The notes under the pieces: model-generated | Database searches by the model: none | Told to the model about the DNA's origin: nothing | The model's input: only the letters and a program-made list of their open reading frames with translations | Part shown: one piece after another, positions 45,004 through 53,835 of the stretch | How positions within the stretch are numbered: the first letter of the stretch is position 1 | Layout: the number at the start of each line of letters is the position of its first letter | Position numbers and translations under genes: made by a program | From: Foliamicus sp963666765 | Lineage (GTDB): Bacteria > Pseudomonadota > Gammaproteobacteria > Steroidobacterales > Foliamicaceae | Direction of reading: 5' to 3' | Assembly (NCBI GenBank): GCA_963666765.1 | Contig: OY762933.1 | Coordinates: 62,001-126,000, forward strand | DNA length: 64,000 nucleotides

Positions 45004-45068
45004 GGCGCACGGCTTGCTCGCAGCAAGGCGCTGAATCCATGGGTGTATCTGAATGGCTGGGTGTCCGC

Positions 45069-45320
45069 CGCTCAGGATCAGCTGGAACTAAGACGTCCAG
45101 GAGCGCCGTTATGCGCTTCGCACTGTCAAGCAGCGGCTTCGCCAGGCGTTGTTCCGCGAGGCCGTGATCAGTGCCTATCGGGGTCGCTGTTCGCTTTCCG
45201 GACTGCCGGAGAAACGGCTGCTCGACGCCGCACACTTCGTTCCTGACGCCAACGAGCAGTTGGGACAGCCCGTTGTGCCCAATGGATGGATTACCGCTGC
45301 CGAAGATCCATCAGGCAGCT
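45069..45320 (+). pseudogene. Degraded fragment of the HNH endonuclease gene
   Basis: About 250 bases match 46718-46975 with small gaps and insertions. A frame still reads REAVISAYRGRCSLSGLPEK and LLDAAHFVPDANEQLGQPVV, the HNH core, and is then broken after VVPNG. It is a decayed partial duplicate of the gene at 46251-47177, left between the DUF2235 fragment and the NYN gene. Confidence 0.7.
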
Positions 45321-45389
45321 TACAAAATCAGACTTCCCATGCGGCGCTTGGGCCAGGCAGCGCTGGGCAAGACAGTTTCATTCCTCGTT

Positions 45390-46019
45390 TCATAATTGGC
45401 CAGGACGATAGTCTCGTGGATCCAGGCATGCGTTATAGAACGCCTCATCCATCCTGAACCAATCAGTCTTGTCGATGCCTCGCGAAGCAGTGGCATGCGA
45501 CCCTGAGGGAAATGCGGAGACGACTTTTAGCCACCGATCCTCGGAACGGGAAACCGCACGGATTTCCCGGGCAACCTCGACGAGATCCTGATCCTGGCTA
45601 AAGATAATGACCACATCCAGCTTTCCCAAGCGCGCCAGCCGCACCGCATCCAGACCCAGCCGGAGATCAATGCCCTTTTCTCTTGCGACGTAGACTTCTT
45701 GAGAAGAGCCGTCGGATAATTCCACTCGCTCACTTCGGTAGTGAAGGGTTCGCGACGTGACAATTATTCCCCTGCGCTTCATCGTCAATAGACGGTTATT
45801 CCAATAGCCATGCCACATTGGCGATCTTTCAGCGATGGGAATGCCTGTGTAGAAACGAACGCCGTGATTTGCCCAGCCCCTTGCCTTACAAAGCGCATCA
45901 CTGAGCTTTTGCGGATCAAAGTTCGGGTGATTGTGCCCGAACGCCGCTTTGGCATGATGGAATAGATTTTGGCCGTCAAAGAATGAGACGGCGCGTTTGT
46001 AGTCCGGTTCCCGAAGCAT
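45390..46019 (-). CDS. NYN-domain RNase-like protein
   Basis: 209 residues. The PIN-like NYN fold shows conserved acids in SFFDGQNLFHHAK, REKGIDLRLGLDAV and FSQDQDLVEVAREIRAV. NYN proteins are metal-dependent RNases. The ATG at 46019 fits the usual family N-terminus but lies directly behind a terminator-like hairpin with a T-run; no free Shine-Dalgarno site is seen. It is divergent from the HNH gene. Confidence 0.88.
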   Translation of the reverse strand: MLREPDYKRAVSFFDGQNLFHHAKAAFGHNHPNFDPQKLSDALCKARGWANHGVRFYTGIPIAERSPMWHGYWNNRLLTMKRRGIIVTSRTLHYRSERVELSDGSSQEVYVAREKGIDLRLGLDAVRLARLGKLDVVIIFSQDQDLVEVAREIRAVSRSEDRWLKVVSAFPSGSHATASRGIDKTDWFRMDEAFYNACLDPRDYRPGQL

Positions 46020-46061
46020 AAAAAATAACCCCGTCGGGGCCTTGCGGCAAGTCCGACGGGG
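46020..46061 (-). terminator. Terminator-like hairpin abutting the NYN start codon
   Basis: On the minus strand CCCCGTCGG and CCGACGGGG form a 9-bp G/C-rich stem with an inner CTTG-CAAG stem. They are followed by TTATTTTTT and then directly by the ATG. It looks like an intrinsic terminator or attenuator controlling the NYN gene, or the end of a short upstream RNA. Confidence 0.7.
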
Positions 46062-46250
46062 AGGAAGTGTTAGAGAAGGTAACGCGTACTCGGAATACTG
46101 TCAATAGCCAAATTCAGCCAAATTCAGCGTGTCAACGCAAAGTACAGATGCCCGCTTTTCGGCACGTTACCGTGTCCGATCTGGGTGGCTAACCCGCTTC
46201 AGCCGGTAGCTTTCGCACCAGGCATCCTGCCCTGAAATCAAGACCAACGC

Positions 46251-47177
46251 GTGAGCTCCAGCGACACCGACATCCTGATGCGCCTCGCCGCCTTCGAGCG
46301 CGTCAGGCTCCTGAGCAAGATGCATGATTACCTCACGCAAAAGGAGTTGCGCGACGGGTTCACCTTCGACGATGAGCGCGTCCCCCTCGTGAACCCGCAG
46401 CGCGGGATCTTCAAGCCGAGGAGCATGCGTTAGCTGCTCTCGATCAGGACTGTGTTTCCTCGCCCCGGCGGGCGGGTCTGGTACGAAGATCAGCGGGATG
46501 TCCACTGCCAGATCTTCGAAGGCGACGACGCGATCGACTATGCCTTTATTGGGAATGACCCGAACGCCGCCGACAACCAATGGCTTCGGGCGGCATACGA
46601 AAATCGGATCCTGGTGATCTATTTCTTGGGCATCTCGCCCGGTTGTTACCAGGCCATTGTGCCGGTGTATGTGGCGGGCTGGGATGCAAGGGCGCTTAAA
46701 GCTCGGATCGTGTTCGGCGCTCAGGATCAGCAGGAACTTGTGGCTTCCCAGGATGTCCAGGAGCGCGGTTATGCGCTTCGCGCTGTCAAGCAGCGGCTTC
46801 ACCAGGCGTCGTTCCGCGAGGCGGTGATCAGTGCTTTTCGAGGCCGCTGTTCGCTTTCCGGACTGCCGGAGAAACGGTTGCTCGACGCCGCACACATCAT
46901 TCCTGACGCCAACGAGCAGTTGGGACAGCCCGTTGTGCCCAATGGACTACCGCTGTCGAAGATCCATCACGCAGCCTTCGACGCCTACCTGATCGGCATC
47001 GTTCCCGACTATCGCGTGCACGTTTCGGACCGCCTTTTGGAGCAGCGCGACGGCAAGATGCTTGAAGCGCCCAAATTGCTGGACGGAGGGAAGGTTCACT
47101 TGCCGCGCCGATCCGTAGACCATTCGGATCGAGATCGGCTGGCGCAGCGCTTCGAGCTATTCGAGAAAGCCGCATAG
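46251..47177 (+). pseudogene. HNH endonuclease gene with an in-frame amber codon
   Basis: A single frame of 309 codons from GTG 46251, broken once by TAG at 46431-46433 between IFKPRSMR and LLSIRTVF. The N-terminal part (VPLVNPQRGIFKPRSMR), the middle (KARIVFGAQDQQ) and the HNH core (FREAVISAFRGRCSLSG, LLDAAHIIPDANEQLG, NGLPLSKIHHAAFDAYLIG) are otherwise intact. It is a predicted HNH restriction-type endonuclease. A nonsense mutation is most likely; readthrough or a sequence error cannot be excluded. Confidence 0.83.
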
Positions 47178-47491
47178 TGCTAGTGAAGGTCTCCCCTGGC
47201 TCTGGCTTGATCTCCGTTTCTCGGGTTACTCAAAGTTTGTCAGAAGTCGCATCAAACGTGGTCCAAACTTGGCCCGACAAATGCATCATTTTCTTGCTTG
47301 ACGAACCGGCGGGAAAAGTTGCAAGCTTGGTCTTGGGAGTGAAATGGAACCCGACCAAACTGGTTTTTCGCCAACTCTCTCCGCTGCAGTTCAAGGACCG
47401 ATGCTCAAGAGCAGGTCATGAATCAGCTGATTTAACTGATCGAAGGGATGCGCTTTCAAAGCGCCGTAGACATCATGGCCAAAATCCTTAA
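47177..47491 (+). CDS. Hypothetical small protein, doubtful
   Basis: 104 codons from GTG 47177, overlapping the HNH stop. It reads LLDEPAGKVASLVLGVKWNP in the middle, but the last third is basic and overlaps the next gene in another frame. I do not recognise it. It may be a remnant; coding status is uncertain. Confidence 0.25.
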   Translation: MLVKVSPGSGLISVSRVTQSLSEVASNVVQTWPDKCIIFLLDEPAGKVASLVLGVKWNPTKLVFRQLSPLQFKDRCSRAGHESADLTDRRDALSKRRRHHGQNP

Positions 47492-48452
47492 CGACGTAGA
47501 ACTTACACGCCTGCTCGGCACGGTAATCGTTGACGGTGACGAGTCTTCCATTCGTCCAAACTCATACATTTTGCGTTTAGGAGCGCAGGGAGAGTTTCTG
47601 AATACAGGGAAGGAATTTGAACTGGGCGCCGGTAAGAAGGGCATCAGAATCCAGCCGGGACACTCGGTTGGAGTCACCGCTCACGAGACGCTTGACTTCA
47701 CGAGGAACACCGTTCAAGAGATCTTTCCGGGCGAAGACCTTCACGGCATTCTGAGCCCAACCACCGATCTTTCGCGGGAAGGCATCGGCGCGTCTACCAC
47801 CCAGGTCGACGCGGGGTATTTCGGAACGCTGAATTGGACGCTTACGAACTCATCGGCACAGGAACGCCGTTTTGTCCACAAGGAGCGCCTCTACAGACTC
47901 ACAATACTCAGGCTTCAAGAGGGAGAGAGTCCAGACAGGGTCTACGCAGGAGACTATCAACACCAGAAGGGGTACTTGCGATCAGCGCGCACGGGCGCGC
48001 CGGTCGGAATGAAGGAAACGGAATGGGAGGACGCGTCGGTAAGCGGTGGACCCGAAGAAATGCTGGACAACCTTATTAATTCCGGATATCCATGGCAGTT
48101 GCTGGGCACGCGATTAAAGGAGATTGATCAGCAGTTCAAGACTGTCACCCAAGAGTATGCTGATATTGATGACGCTATCAGGAAACAAAGCACTGAAATC
48201 AAAGGCATCCGTGAAACTCAAGGCAGCACGCCCGATACCGTCCGGCAGATTTTGCGAGACGAGGCGGGCGCGCTACAGAATCGATGGCTAATCGGCGTAG
48301 GTTCGATACTTGTCTCAATCGCGGGCCTGTCCATTGCCTTGCTGTCAAGCAAGGTCGTGCTGGCTGCTTTCCGTGAATATGGGCCTCTCATTGGCTTTGG
48401 ATTAGTGGTCATCGGCGCGGGGGCGTTGATAGTCATTTCTCGGCGGAAATAA
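47475..48452 (+). CDS. dCTP deaminase/dUTPase-fold protein with C-terminal membrane hairpin
   Basis: 325 residues. Residues 1-180 resemble dCTP deaminase: MAKILNDVELTRLLG, SIRPNSYILRLGAQGEF, HETLDFTRN, VDAGYFGTLNWTLTNSS. The usual RSS block reads SPTTDLSRE, and the catalytic Glu position (VLE in Dcd) is not kept. A helical linker (LKEIDQQFKTVTQEYADIDD, about 210-250) leads to two membrane segments, WLIGVGSILVSIAGLSIALL and YGPLIGFGLVVIGAGALIVI. It is probably a non-catalytic nucleotide sensor or membrane effector. ATG 47448 is an alternative start. Confidence 0.75.
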   Translation: MAKILNDVELTRLLGTVIVDGDESSIRPNSYILRLGAQGEFLNTGKEFELGAGKKGIRIQPGHSVGVTAHETLDFTRNTVQEIFPGEDLHGILSPTTDLSREGIGASTTQVDAGYFGTLNWTLTNSSAQERRFVHKERLYRLTILRLQEGESPDRVYAGDYQHQKGYLRSARTGAPVGMKETEWEDASVSGGPEEMLDNLINSGYPWQLLGTRLKEIDQQFKTVTQEYADIDDAIRKQSTEIKGIRETQGSTPDTVRQILRDEAGALQNRWLIGVGSILVSIAGLSIALLSSKVVLAAFREYGPLIGFGLVVIGAGALIVISRRK

Positions 48453-48473
48453 GCGGTGGTGCTACCAACTGAT

Positions 48474-48540
48474 GGACAGACATGGCGTCAAAACAAAGAT
48501 GTCTGTCCCCATTGAATTTCCCGTTGGCTTCGCTCCAACG
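48474..48540 (+). terminator. Two hairpins after the dCTP deaminase-fold gene
   Basis: GGACAGACAT and ATGTCTGTCC (48474-48508) form a 10-bp stem with a 15-base loop; CGTTGG and CCAACG (48522-48540) form a second. There is no strong T-run, so this is a possible weak terminator or RNA-end structure. The rest of the 424-bp gap to 48877 shows nothing convincing apart from a direct repeat of TCTGCCACCT. Confidence 0.4.
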
Positions 48541-48876
48541 AAATAGGAATAGAAATTGAGGACTACACCAAAGGCAGAAATGATCCTTCAGGCGATCTGC
48601 CACCTATTCGCATTTGTGCGATTTGATTCTGCCACCTAGTCTGTCCACATGCGTGGCGGTCGCCACGGCGGGGGATTCTATCAAGGGCGCTCTATCGGGC
48701 GCGTGAAGGTGACGAGCGGTAGGCCTGCCCCGTGGCTTGTGGCGGCCCAGCCGCTAGAAGGTAGGGTGGTTGTCTTAGAATGCGCGGCTTTACGCCCACG
48801 CTGCACGCTTAGTGTCGGGCGACAGCACTACCGCTGATAAGATTCCGCGGCCTGATAAGTATGGGAGGAAGGCACA

Positions 48877-49113
48877 ATGAGAAATCGCGTTTTGATGGGT
48901 TTTGCGGCAGTGGCTTTGCTGGCGAGCGGATGGCTTTTCGGTTCGGGTGCGTTTGCTCAGGATTCCGCCGAGCCTGCTGCTGCGCCGTGTGTCGCTCCGC
49001 AATGGACGATTCACGGCGGGGAAGGCATGCCGACTTTTCTGTTGAATACGGAAACCGGGGCCACCTGGCGCTATGATGCGTTCCAAGGTGGCTGGACCCT
49101 TGAGCGCCGCTAA
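48877..49113 (+). CDS. Small exported protein of unknown function
   Basis: 78 residues. The signal peptide (MGFAAVALLASGWLFGSGAF) ends FAQ. The mature part is about 50 residues with one Cys and a C-terminus GATWRYDAFQGGWTLERR, a pattern seen in small periplasmic hypothetical proteins. GGAGGAAGG lies 7 bases before the ATG, a strong site. Confidence 0.75.
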   Translation: MRNRVLMGFAAVALLASGWLFGSGAFAQDSAEPAAAPCVAPQWTIHGGEGMPTFLLNTETGATWRYDAFQGGWTLERR

Positions 49114-49141
49114 GGGTGCCAACCTGAAGCTGCATTGATTG

Positions 49142-50074
49142 ATGGATAGCACGAGCGCCCCTACGCCACAAGCGCCGGCAGAAGATTTGCTTAGGAGGTT
49201 GGCGCTCTGCCAGTTTCTTTCCTCCGAAGCACAACGTTGTCTGCGCCGTCCTGATCAATACTCTCCAGGGGTTGCTACTTCCCTTGCGCAGGACGCGGTA
49301 GAAGCCTTTCTCCGCTGCTTGGCTGAGCAATTCAAGATTCCGCTAAAGCCCTTCGAGCCGTTTGATTCTCTTGTGAATAAAGTTGGCGAAGGCCGTGAAC
49401 CAATCCCTGGTCATAGGGCAGCGATGACAAGACTTAATAAGGCACGAATTAACTTTAAACACTTTGGAATAAATGTGCCGCGTGAGGAAGCCGTAGTGTT
49501 TCAAAGAAACGCACAGGCATTCTTGAATGATGTTTGTTGGGATCTTCTCCAAGTTGATTTTTCGGCTGTCTCATTGGTGGATGCGATTGGCCACGATGAC
49601 ACGGAAAAACTACTGCATGAAGCAGAGGAGGCACTACGCGATGAGGGTTACGAGCGGGTAGTTCAATTTTCGGCGAGGGCGGCGTACACCTACTTGAAGT
49701 ATCGGGCTCGGCTGAGCGGTCGAGACGAGGCTTATCTGGGTGCAATTACTATTGGCGGGAAGGTTCTTCCGTTGCCAGAATATGTCGATGGGCAGGAAGT
49801 TTCTATGGGAGTTCTTCGAGACTTGACCAAGTCGGCTGCACGCACTCAGCGGCAGACCCAATCGTTACTAATGCTTCTCTCAAGGGGTGTGGATATTGCA
49901 TCCTTTTTTAGGTTTCAGACGCTTGCGCCGATCACGCACCAAACCCAAAATGGAGATTTTTACCAACCTGGGGGGCTGGGAAAGAGAGAGGGAATTTCTA
50001 GAGACGATGCACAGTTCTGTATACGTTTTGTTATTGACTTTGCCTTGCAACTGAGAAGAACTTCGGCGGTGTGA
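49142..50074 (+). CDS. Hypothetical protein, possibly HEPN-like
   Basis: 310 residues, no signal. The N-terminal helices (SLAQDAVEAFLRCLAEQF) and RLNKARINFKHFGINVP resemble helical HEPN-like or Abi-type hypothetical proteins often found near defence genes, but no clear RxxxxH site is visible. DNA here is poorer in G and C than the first 40 kb, as expected for transferred genes. Function unknown. Confidence 0.65.
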   Translation: MDSTSAPTPQAPAEDLLRRLALCQFLSSEAQRCLRRPDQYSPGVATSLAQDAVEAFLRCLAEQFKIPLKPFEPFDSLVNKVGEGREPIPGHRAAMTRLNKARINFKHFGINVPREEAVVFQRNAQAFLNDVCWDLLQVDFSAVSLVDAIGHDDTEKLLHEAEEALRDEGYERVVQFSARAAYTYLKYRARLSGRDEAYLGAITIGGKVLPLPEYVDGQEVSMGVLRDLTKSAARTQRQTQSLLMLLSRGVDIASFFRFQTLAPITHQTQNGDFYQPGGLGKREGISRDDAQFCIRFVIDFALQLRRTSAV

Positions 50075-50160
50075 ACACGCGGGAGATGATGGCGCCCGGC
50101 AGTTTTTCTAGTCCGGCTCCGGCTTGGTCGGGGCTGGGCCATCCTCTTGTGCTGTCAATG

Positions 50161-50321
50161 CCGAAGTGAATTTCCCCAGTTGTTGGAGTGACCCCCTGAA
50201 GTTGGACACTTCAGTGGTAACTTTCGCGTGAAATGCGCAATCTGTTGGACGGGGGGCTTTGCCGTCCGGATGCGTCGGCAATCCAACCATCAAGATCAAC
50301 AACTGGGGATTATTACTTCGG
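50161..50321. repeat. 161-bp element with imperfect 25-bp inverted ends
   Basis: Left end CCGAAGTGAATTTCCCCAGT..., right end the reverse complement of CCGAAGTAATAATCCCCAGT...; 21 of 25 bases agree. It encloses a stretch with IS-end-like words (CCCCCTGAAGTTGGACACTT) and no gene. A MITE or a remnant of two nested insertions is possible. Confidence 0.5.
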
Positions 50322-50325
50322 CAGC

Positions 50326-50389
50326 TGGCCACTTTCGTTTAGAACGTGGCTACTTTCGATTAGAACAGGTGGCCACTTTGCTTTGGAAT
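50326..50389 (+). repeat. Three tandem copies of an IS-end-like 20-mer
   Basis: TGGCCACTTTCGTTTAGAAC, TGGCTACTTTCGATTAGAAC and a third weaker copy follow one another at 21-23-base spacing. Such repeated end sequences are seen at IS21-family termini. No IstA/IstB gene is present, so this is probably an IS remnant. Confidence 0.5.
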
Positions 50390-50447
50390 ACGCACGCAAT
50401 AGAATTCTTGCCCATGGTGACGGATTCTGAAACTGAGGAGTGACAAA

Positions 50448-50591
50448 ATGAAGCGTCCACCGGATCCCCCGCGTCCACCTTTAGCGCCCGCCCCTCGTAA
50501 GATTCGAGTAACTGTTCAGGATGGTGTTTCTCCCAAGCCCGCGAACGCGATGAAGCCGGCGCCTCCGTCCCCGCCACCCAAGAAGAAGTAG
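50448..50591 (+). CDS. 47-residue proline-rich small protein
   Basis: Short frame with GAGGAG 7 bases before the ATG. It starts MKRPPDPPRPPLAPAPRK and ends in PSPPPKKK; 13 or more prolines and many Lys/Arg. I know no family. The good ribosome-binding site supports translation, but it lies between IS remnants and an IS5 element, so it could be a chance frame. Confidence 0.4.
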   Translation: MKRPPDPPRPPLAPAPRKIRVTVQDGVSPKPANAMKPAPPSPPPKKK

Positions 50592-50723
50592 CTGTTTGAA
50601 GCCGCAAGACAAACTCCCTTGGCCTCGACCTGGCAGTCCCAGGGAACCGAGAACCGAAGAGCGGGGTGTTTCCCCCAAGCCGCCGGGAGGCGGAAAGCCG
50701 AATCTTCCAGCTGCGCCGTCTAG

Positions 50724-51582
50724 AGGCCATCTCATAAATATTTTTTGGCCAGGATCATGAACGCGGCGAGTTGGAGGAAGGCCAGGAAGTTTTCGGCGTA
50801 ATACTCGAATCGGGTGATCAGCCGGCGGTAGTTCTGCAGCCATGCGAACAGGCGTTCCACCTTCCAGCGTCGCTTGTAGCGCCGCAACGGGCGACCGTCT
50901 TGAGTTTTCGGCTTGGTGCGATTGCGCCGGTGCGGAGCAATCAGCGTCACGCCCAGCGCTTCGCACTCGCGGTCCAGCGGGTCGCTGTCGTAGGCTTTGT
51001 CGCCAATGAGTTTGTCCGGCCGGCCGTGGGTGGCGCTTGCGCGGATCAGGTCGCGCACGAATCGGGTTTCGTGCGGCGAAGCGCTGCCCGTGCATACGGC
51101 GACAGGAAGACCAGAGCGGTCTGCAATCGCCATGACCTTGCAGCCCTTGCCCCGCTTGGTTTTGCCGACCCCGGCGCCCCCTTTTTGGCCGCGCTGAAAC
51201 TGCCATCAATGAAGCACTCGTCGAGCTTGATCTTGCCCCGCTGTTCAAGGTCCTGGGCCAGGGCGCGCAACAGCCGATCCATGACGCCGGATCGGCGCCA
51301 CTGCTGAAAGCGGCGATGGCAGGTCTGATACGGCGGATAACGGTTGGGCATCTCCGACCATTGCGCACCGGTGCGCAAAATCCACAGGATCCCATTGAGC
51401 ACCTCCCGCGAATCGCGCCAGGGACGCCCCCGCCCATCGGCGCGCCGGGGCAGCTCGGGAAGCAACGGCTCGATGAAGGCCCACTGGGCATCGGTGAGGT
51501 CTTGCGCCATGAGAATCTCCGACTATCCGCATAATCGGGATCAACAAAGTAACATAACCTGTTCGTATTTATGAGATAGCCT
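50724..51582 (-). mobile_element. IS5-family insertion sequence
   Basis: 859 bp between CTAG at 50720-50723 and CTAG at 51583-51586. Terminal inverted repeats AGGCCATCTCATAAATA and AGGCTATCTCATAAATA. It carries two overlapping transposase frames. A four-base CTAG/YTAR target duplication is characteristic of IS5. Confidence 0.9.
50732..51510 (-). CDS. IS5-family transposase in two overlapping frames
   Basis: The first frame (51510 to 51046) begins MAQDLTDAQWAFIEPLLPEL and holds DECFIDGSFSAAKKG; the second (51133 to 50732) holds RPDKLIGDKAYDSDPLDREC and KVERLFAWLQNYRRLITRFE, the DDE C-terminus. A run of A then G (AAAAAGGGGG) where the first frame reads AAKKG is a good site for programmed frameshifting, as in other IS5-family members. 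Thus the element may be functional. Confidence 0.85.
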
Positions 51583-51680
51583 CTAGCAAGAAATAGAGTC
51601 TCCTTACGTCTAATCTCAGCGCCAAAGGTTGGCGCAAATCACCGGTAACTTTCAAGTGAAATACGCAATGAGCCAAGCTG

Positions 51681-52238
51681 ATGTGTAGAGAAAAACTGAT
51701 AGGCATTGTCCTAAAAGCAATTGATTCTCTTGCTAGCGAGGAAGCGATATATATTCTTAGCGATGTGAGCGAGCGAAGTGTTTGTGCTCGACTTGCACAG
51801 AGAATGGAGGTGCTAGCTCGAAACCATATGACGGGCTATTACGCGGACGTGGAGAACAATCGCAAACAATACGGCAGAGTCAAGACCATACTTGGTGACA
51901 AAAGGAAAGGAGTCAAGGTCACTTGCGACTTGATTCTCCATAGCCGAGCAGAGATTCCTGAACAGGACAACATAATTGCCATTGAAATGACCAAAGCCGT
52001 CCAGACTGAAAAAAAGAAAAATCGCGATCGTGCGCGACTTATGGCGTTGACAAGGTCAAGTCACCTGGATGGGGAACAAGTTACCCTATCCGTTGATGAG
52101 ACCACTTATCCTGAGCACGTATGCGGATACCAGCTCGGCGCATTTGTAGAACTCAATTTGCGACGGAAGACTATCACGATTGAGTACTTTGCGAACGGAC
52201 GCCGTATTGATCGACTTGATTGCATTGAAGTTGGTTAG
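51681..52238 (+). CDS. PD-(D/E)XK-nuclease-like protein
   Basis: 185 residues. The core VTCDLILHSRAEIPEQDN followed by IIAIEMTKAVQTEKKKNRDR resembles the D...ExK strand of PD-(D/E)XK nucleases, with RARLMALTRSS and a closing YQLGAFVELNL as in hypothetical nuclease families. The lysine is shifted by one residue (EMTK rather than ExK), so activity is uncertain. It ends just before the convergent HNH gene. Confidence 0.6.
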   Translation: MCREKLIGIVLKAIDSLASEEAIYILSDVSERSVCARLAQRMEVLARNHMTGYYADVENNRKQYGRVKTILGDKRKGVKVTCDLILHSRAEIPEQDNIIAIEMTKAVQTEKKKNRDRARLMALTRSSHLDGEQVTLSVDETTYPEHVCGYQLGAFVELNLRRKTITIEYFANGRRIDRLDCIEVG

Positions 52239-52274
52239 CCTCTCTGCAAAATCCTTCGATTACCAGTGTGAGCC

Positions 52275-53426
52275 TCAAAAGCCGCAAGCGATGAAACGCA
52301 TTCGTAGTGCCTTGGCGCTTGGTTGCTCGGCTGGATCCTGCGGCACGCGCAGGGATTGGTTCTTGTAGCCCCAATAGTTGCTGTCCCGGAGTTGCTTTTT
52401 TACTAGAACCGTCAAGCTATCGGGATCGATGGTTATCAGGCCGCAGTCGAACAGCGTGTGAATGTCGGCGCGGAGCAGAAGTCCGTTGGTTACATGGTTC
52501 GTTTGCGGGCCCTGGTACGGGTAGATATGCGCCGCTTCCAGAACATCTGGAACAGAGCATTCTGTAATCGCGCACTTGCTTTCGTACGCGCGAAGCAAAG
52601 ATTGCCGAAACGCTCTCTGTCCGCGGCGTTGCGCGATCGATCGCATAGTCCGTTGTCGTGCGTCATCGACCGTTGCCGGGTCGAAGGCGTCATCGTCTGC
52701 AGCGTCCCATGAAATGGTTTCGATACGGCTGCTAACGCGCTGCAGCACGAAATTGGTGGGCCTGCGTCCAGTGTGGCTAATGTAAGCAAACGGCCCAAGG
52801 TATCGGAAGCCATATGGGGGGTATTCGTTCTTGCTCTCCCGGAAAAAAACGAGTATTTCCAGGCCTCGGGCGTAGTGCTCGATTATCCAAGCGTCGGTGC
52901 GTCCCGCCATTTGTCCCTGCCAGTGCAGCGTGTCACCTTCAAGGCGATCAAGATAGGGCGTGCGGTCGCCTGGCTTGTTCTCGGTGATAAAAAGCCAGAC
53001 CGAGGCGGTTCCTTTTGGATGGAATACTCCAGTGCGAATCGTCGCATCCCTTATGCCGAATAGCCTGCTCAGGCCGGCGCGCGTATAGATTTCGCCCGGC
53101 GTCAAACGCTCGGATGTCAATTGGCCGTCTGACATGGACGGGCTATCCAATTCGACCCGAAAGCCCAACTGCTCTAGCCTTCGCTTAACCGTTGCCGTGC
53201 CGCCACTGAAATCTTGCGCCCGCATCGGCCCCAGATCCGGCACAGCGTAGCCGTGAGCCGCGCCGACAATGGCTTTGGAGTCGTATCGGTTTCCGTCGTG
53301 AACGAGCCAGTAGCGGCGAGAACGGCCAAAGCCGTATTTCTTTAAGAACGGTTCGCGGCCGATGCCGTCGTATTCCTCGATTGCCGCAAGCACCGGCTCA
53401 CGGTTCGTGATGTTGGACAAGCCCAT
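52275..53426 (-). CDS. McrA-like HNH restriction endonuclease (ScoMcrA-type N-terminus)
   Basis: 383 residues with three parts. Residues 1-80 (AIEEYDGIGREPFLKKYGFG, YDSKAIVGAAHGYA) resemble the ScoMcrA N-terminal head domain. Residues 105-230 (LTPGEIYTRAGLSRLFGI, FFRESKNEYPPYGFRYLG) resemble the DUF3427-like domain fused to such nucleases. Residues 270-345 form the HNH core: YESKCAITECSVPDVLEAAH, NHVTNGLLLRADIHTLFDCG. Members cut modified DNA. It is divergent from the methyltransferase operon across a 409-bp gap. Confidence 0.8.
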   Translation of the reverse strand: MGLSNITNREPVLAAIEEYDGIGREPFLKKYGFGRSRRYWLVHDGNRYDSKAIVGAAHGYAVPDLGPMRAQDFSGGTATVKRRLEQLGFRVELDSPSMSDGQLTSERLTPGEIYTRAGLSRLFGIRDATIRTGVFHPKGTASVWLFITENKPGDRTPYLDRLEGDTLHWQGQMAGRTDAWIIEHYARGLEILVFFRESKNEYPPYGFRYLGPFAYISHTGRRPTNFVLQRVSSRIETISWDAADDDAFDPATVDDARQRTMRSIAQRRGQRAFRQSLLRAYESKCAITECSVPDVLEAAHIYPYQGPQTNHVTNGLLLRADIHTLFDCGLITIDPDSLTVLVKKQLRDSNYWGYKNQSLRVPQDPAEQPSAKALRMRFIACGF

Positions 53427-53835
53427 TGTTATTCTTCTTGTTGGGCGAGGCTCCCAGACGAAAGCCCCTTGTTATTGGAAGCTCACCGGAGACTTAGCGT
53501 TATCGTCTTTGCTGCCAGCGATGAACGACATTTTATTTCCTCCGTGCCCGAGTCAATCAGCTCTCTAGTTTTGGCATATGCGCATATTGCGGGGCAAGAA
53601 CTCTCTAAACCGTCCAAGAACCCAGATCATCTCGCCAATCTTTAACGCCCCATCCCACCTCTGTGCTGGTCGATTTCGCGTCACACCACAGGACTCATCC
53701 TCTTAAATCCAAAGTAGCTCGGATCAGGGGGCACGGTGGAGTCCTACGCCCACAAGCATTGAAACCAGCCACAATTATCGTAAAAACACGATTAATGATC
53801 CTTAGTTATTATATATATGATAAACTTGCCCGGGA
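53427..53835. promoter_or_regulatory. Divergent regulatory region of the methyltransferase genes
   Basis: 409 bp without a convincing gene, with a strongly A/T-rich end (53770-53825). ATCGT and ACGAT (53777-53792) form an inverted repeat followed by TTATTATATATATGA, suitable for a -10 region before the small gene at 53836. The small gene product could bind here. Little else is visible. Confidence 0.4.

Noticed and set aside
50161..50321. Integron attC site
   Set aside because: The inverted repeat lacks the conserved RYYYAAC and GTTRRRY boxes, and no cassette array or integrase is nearby.
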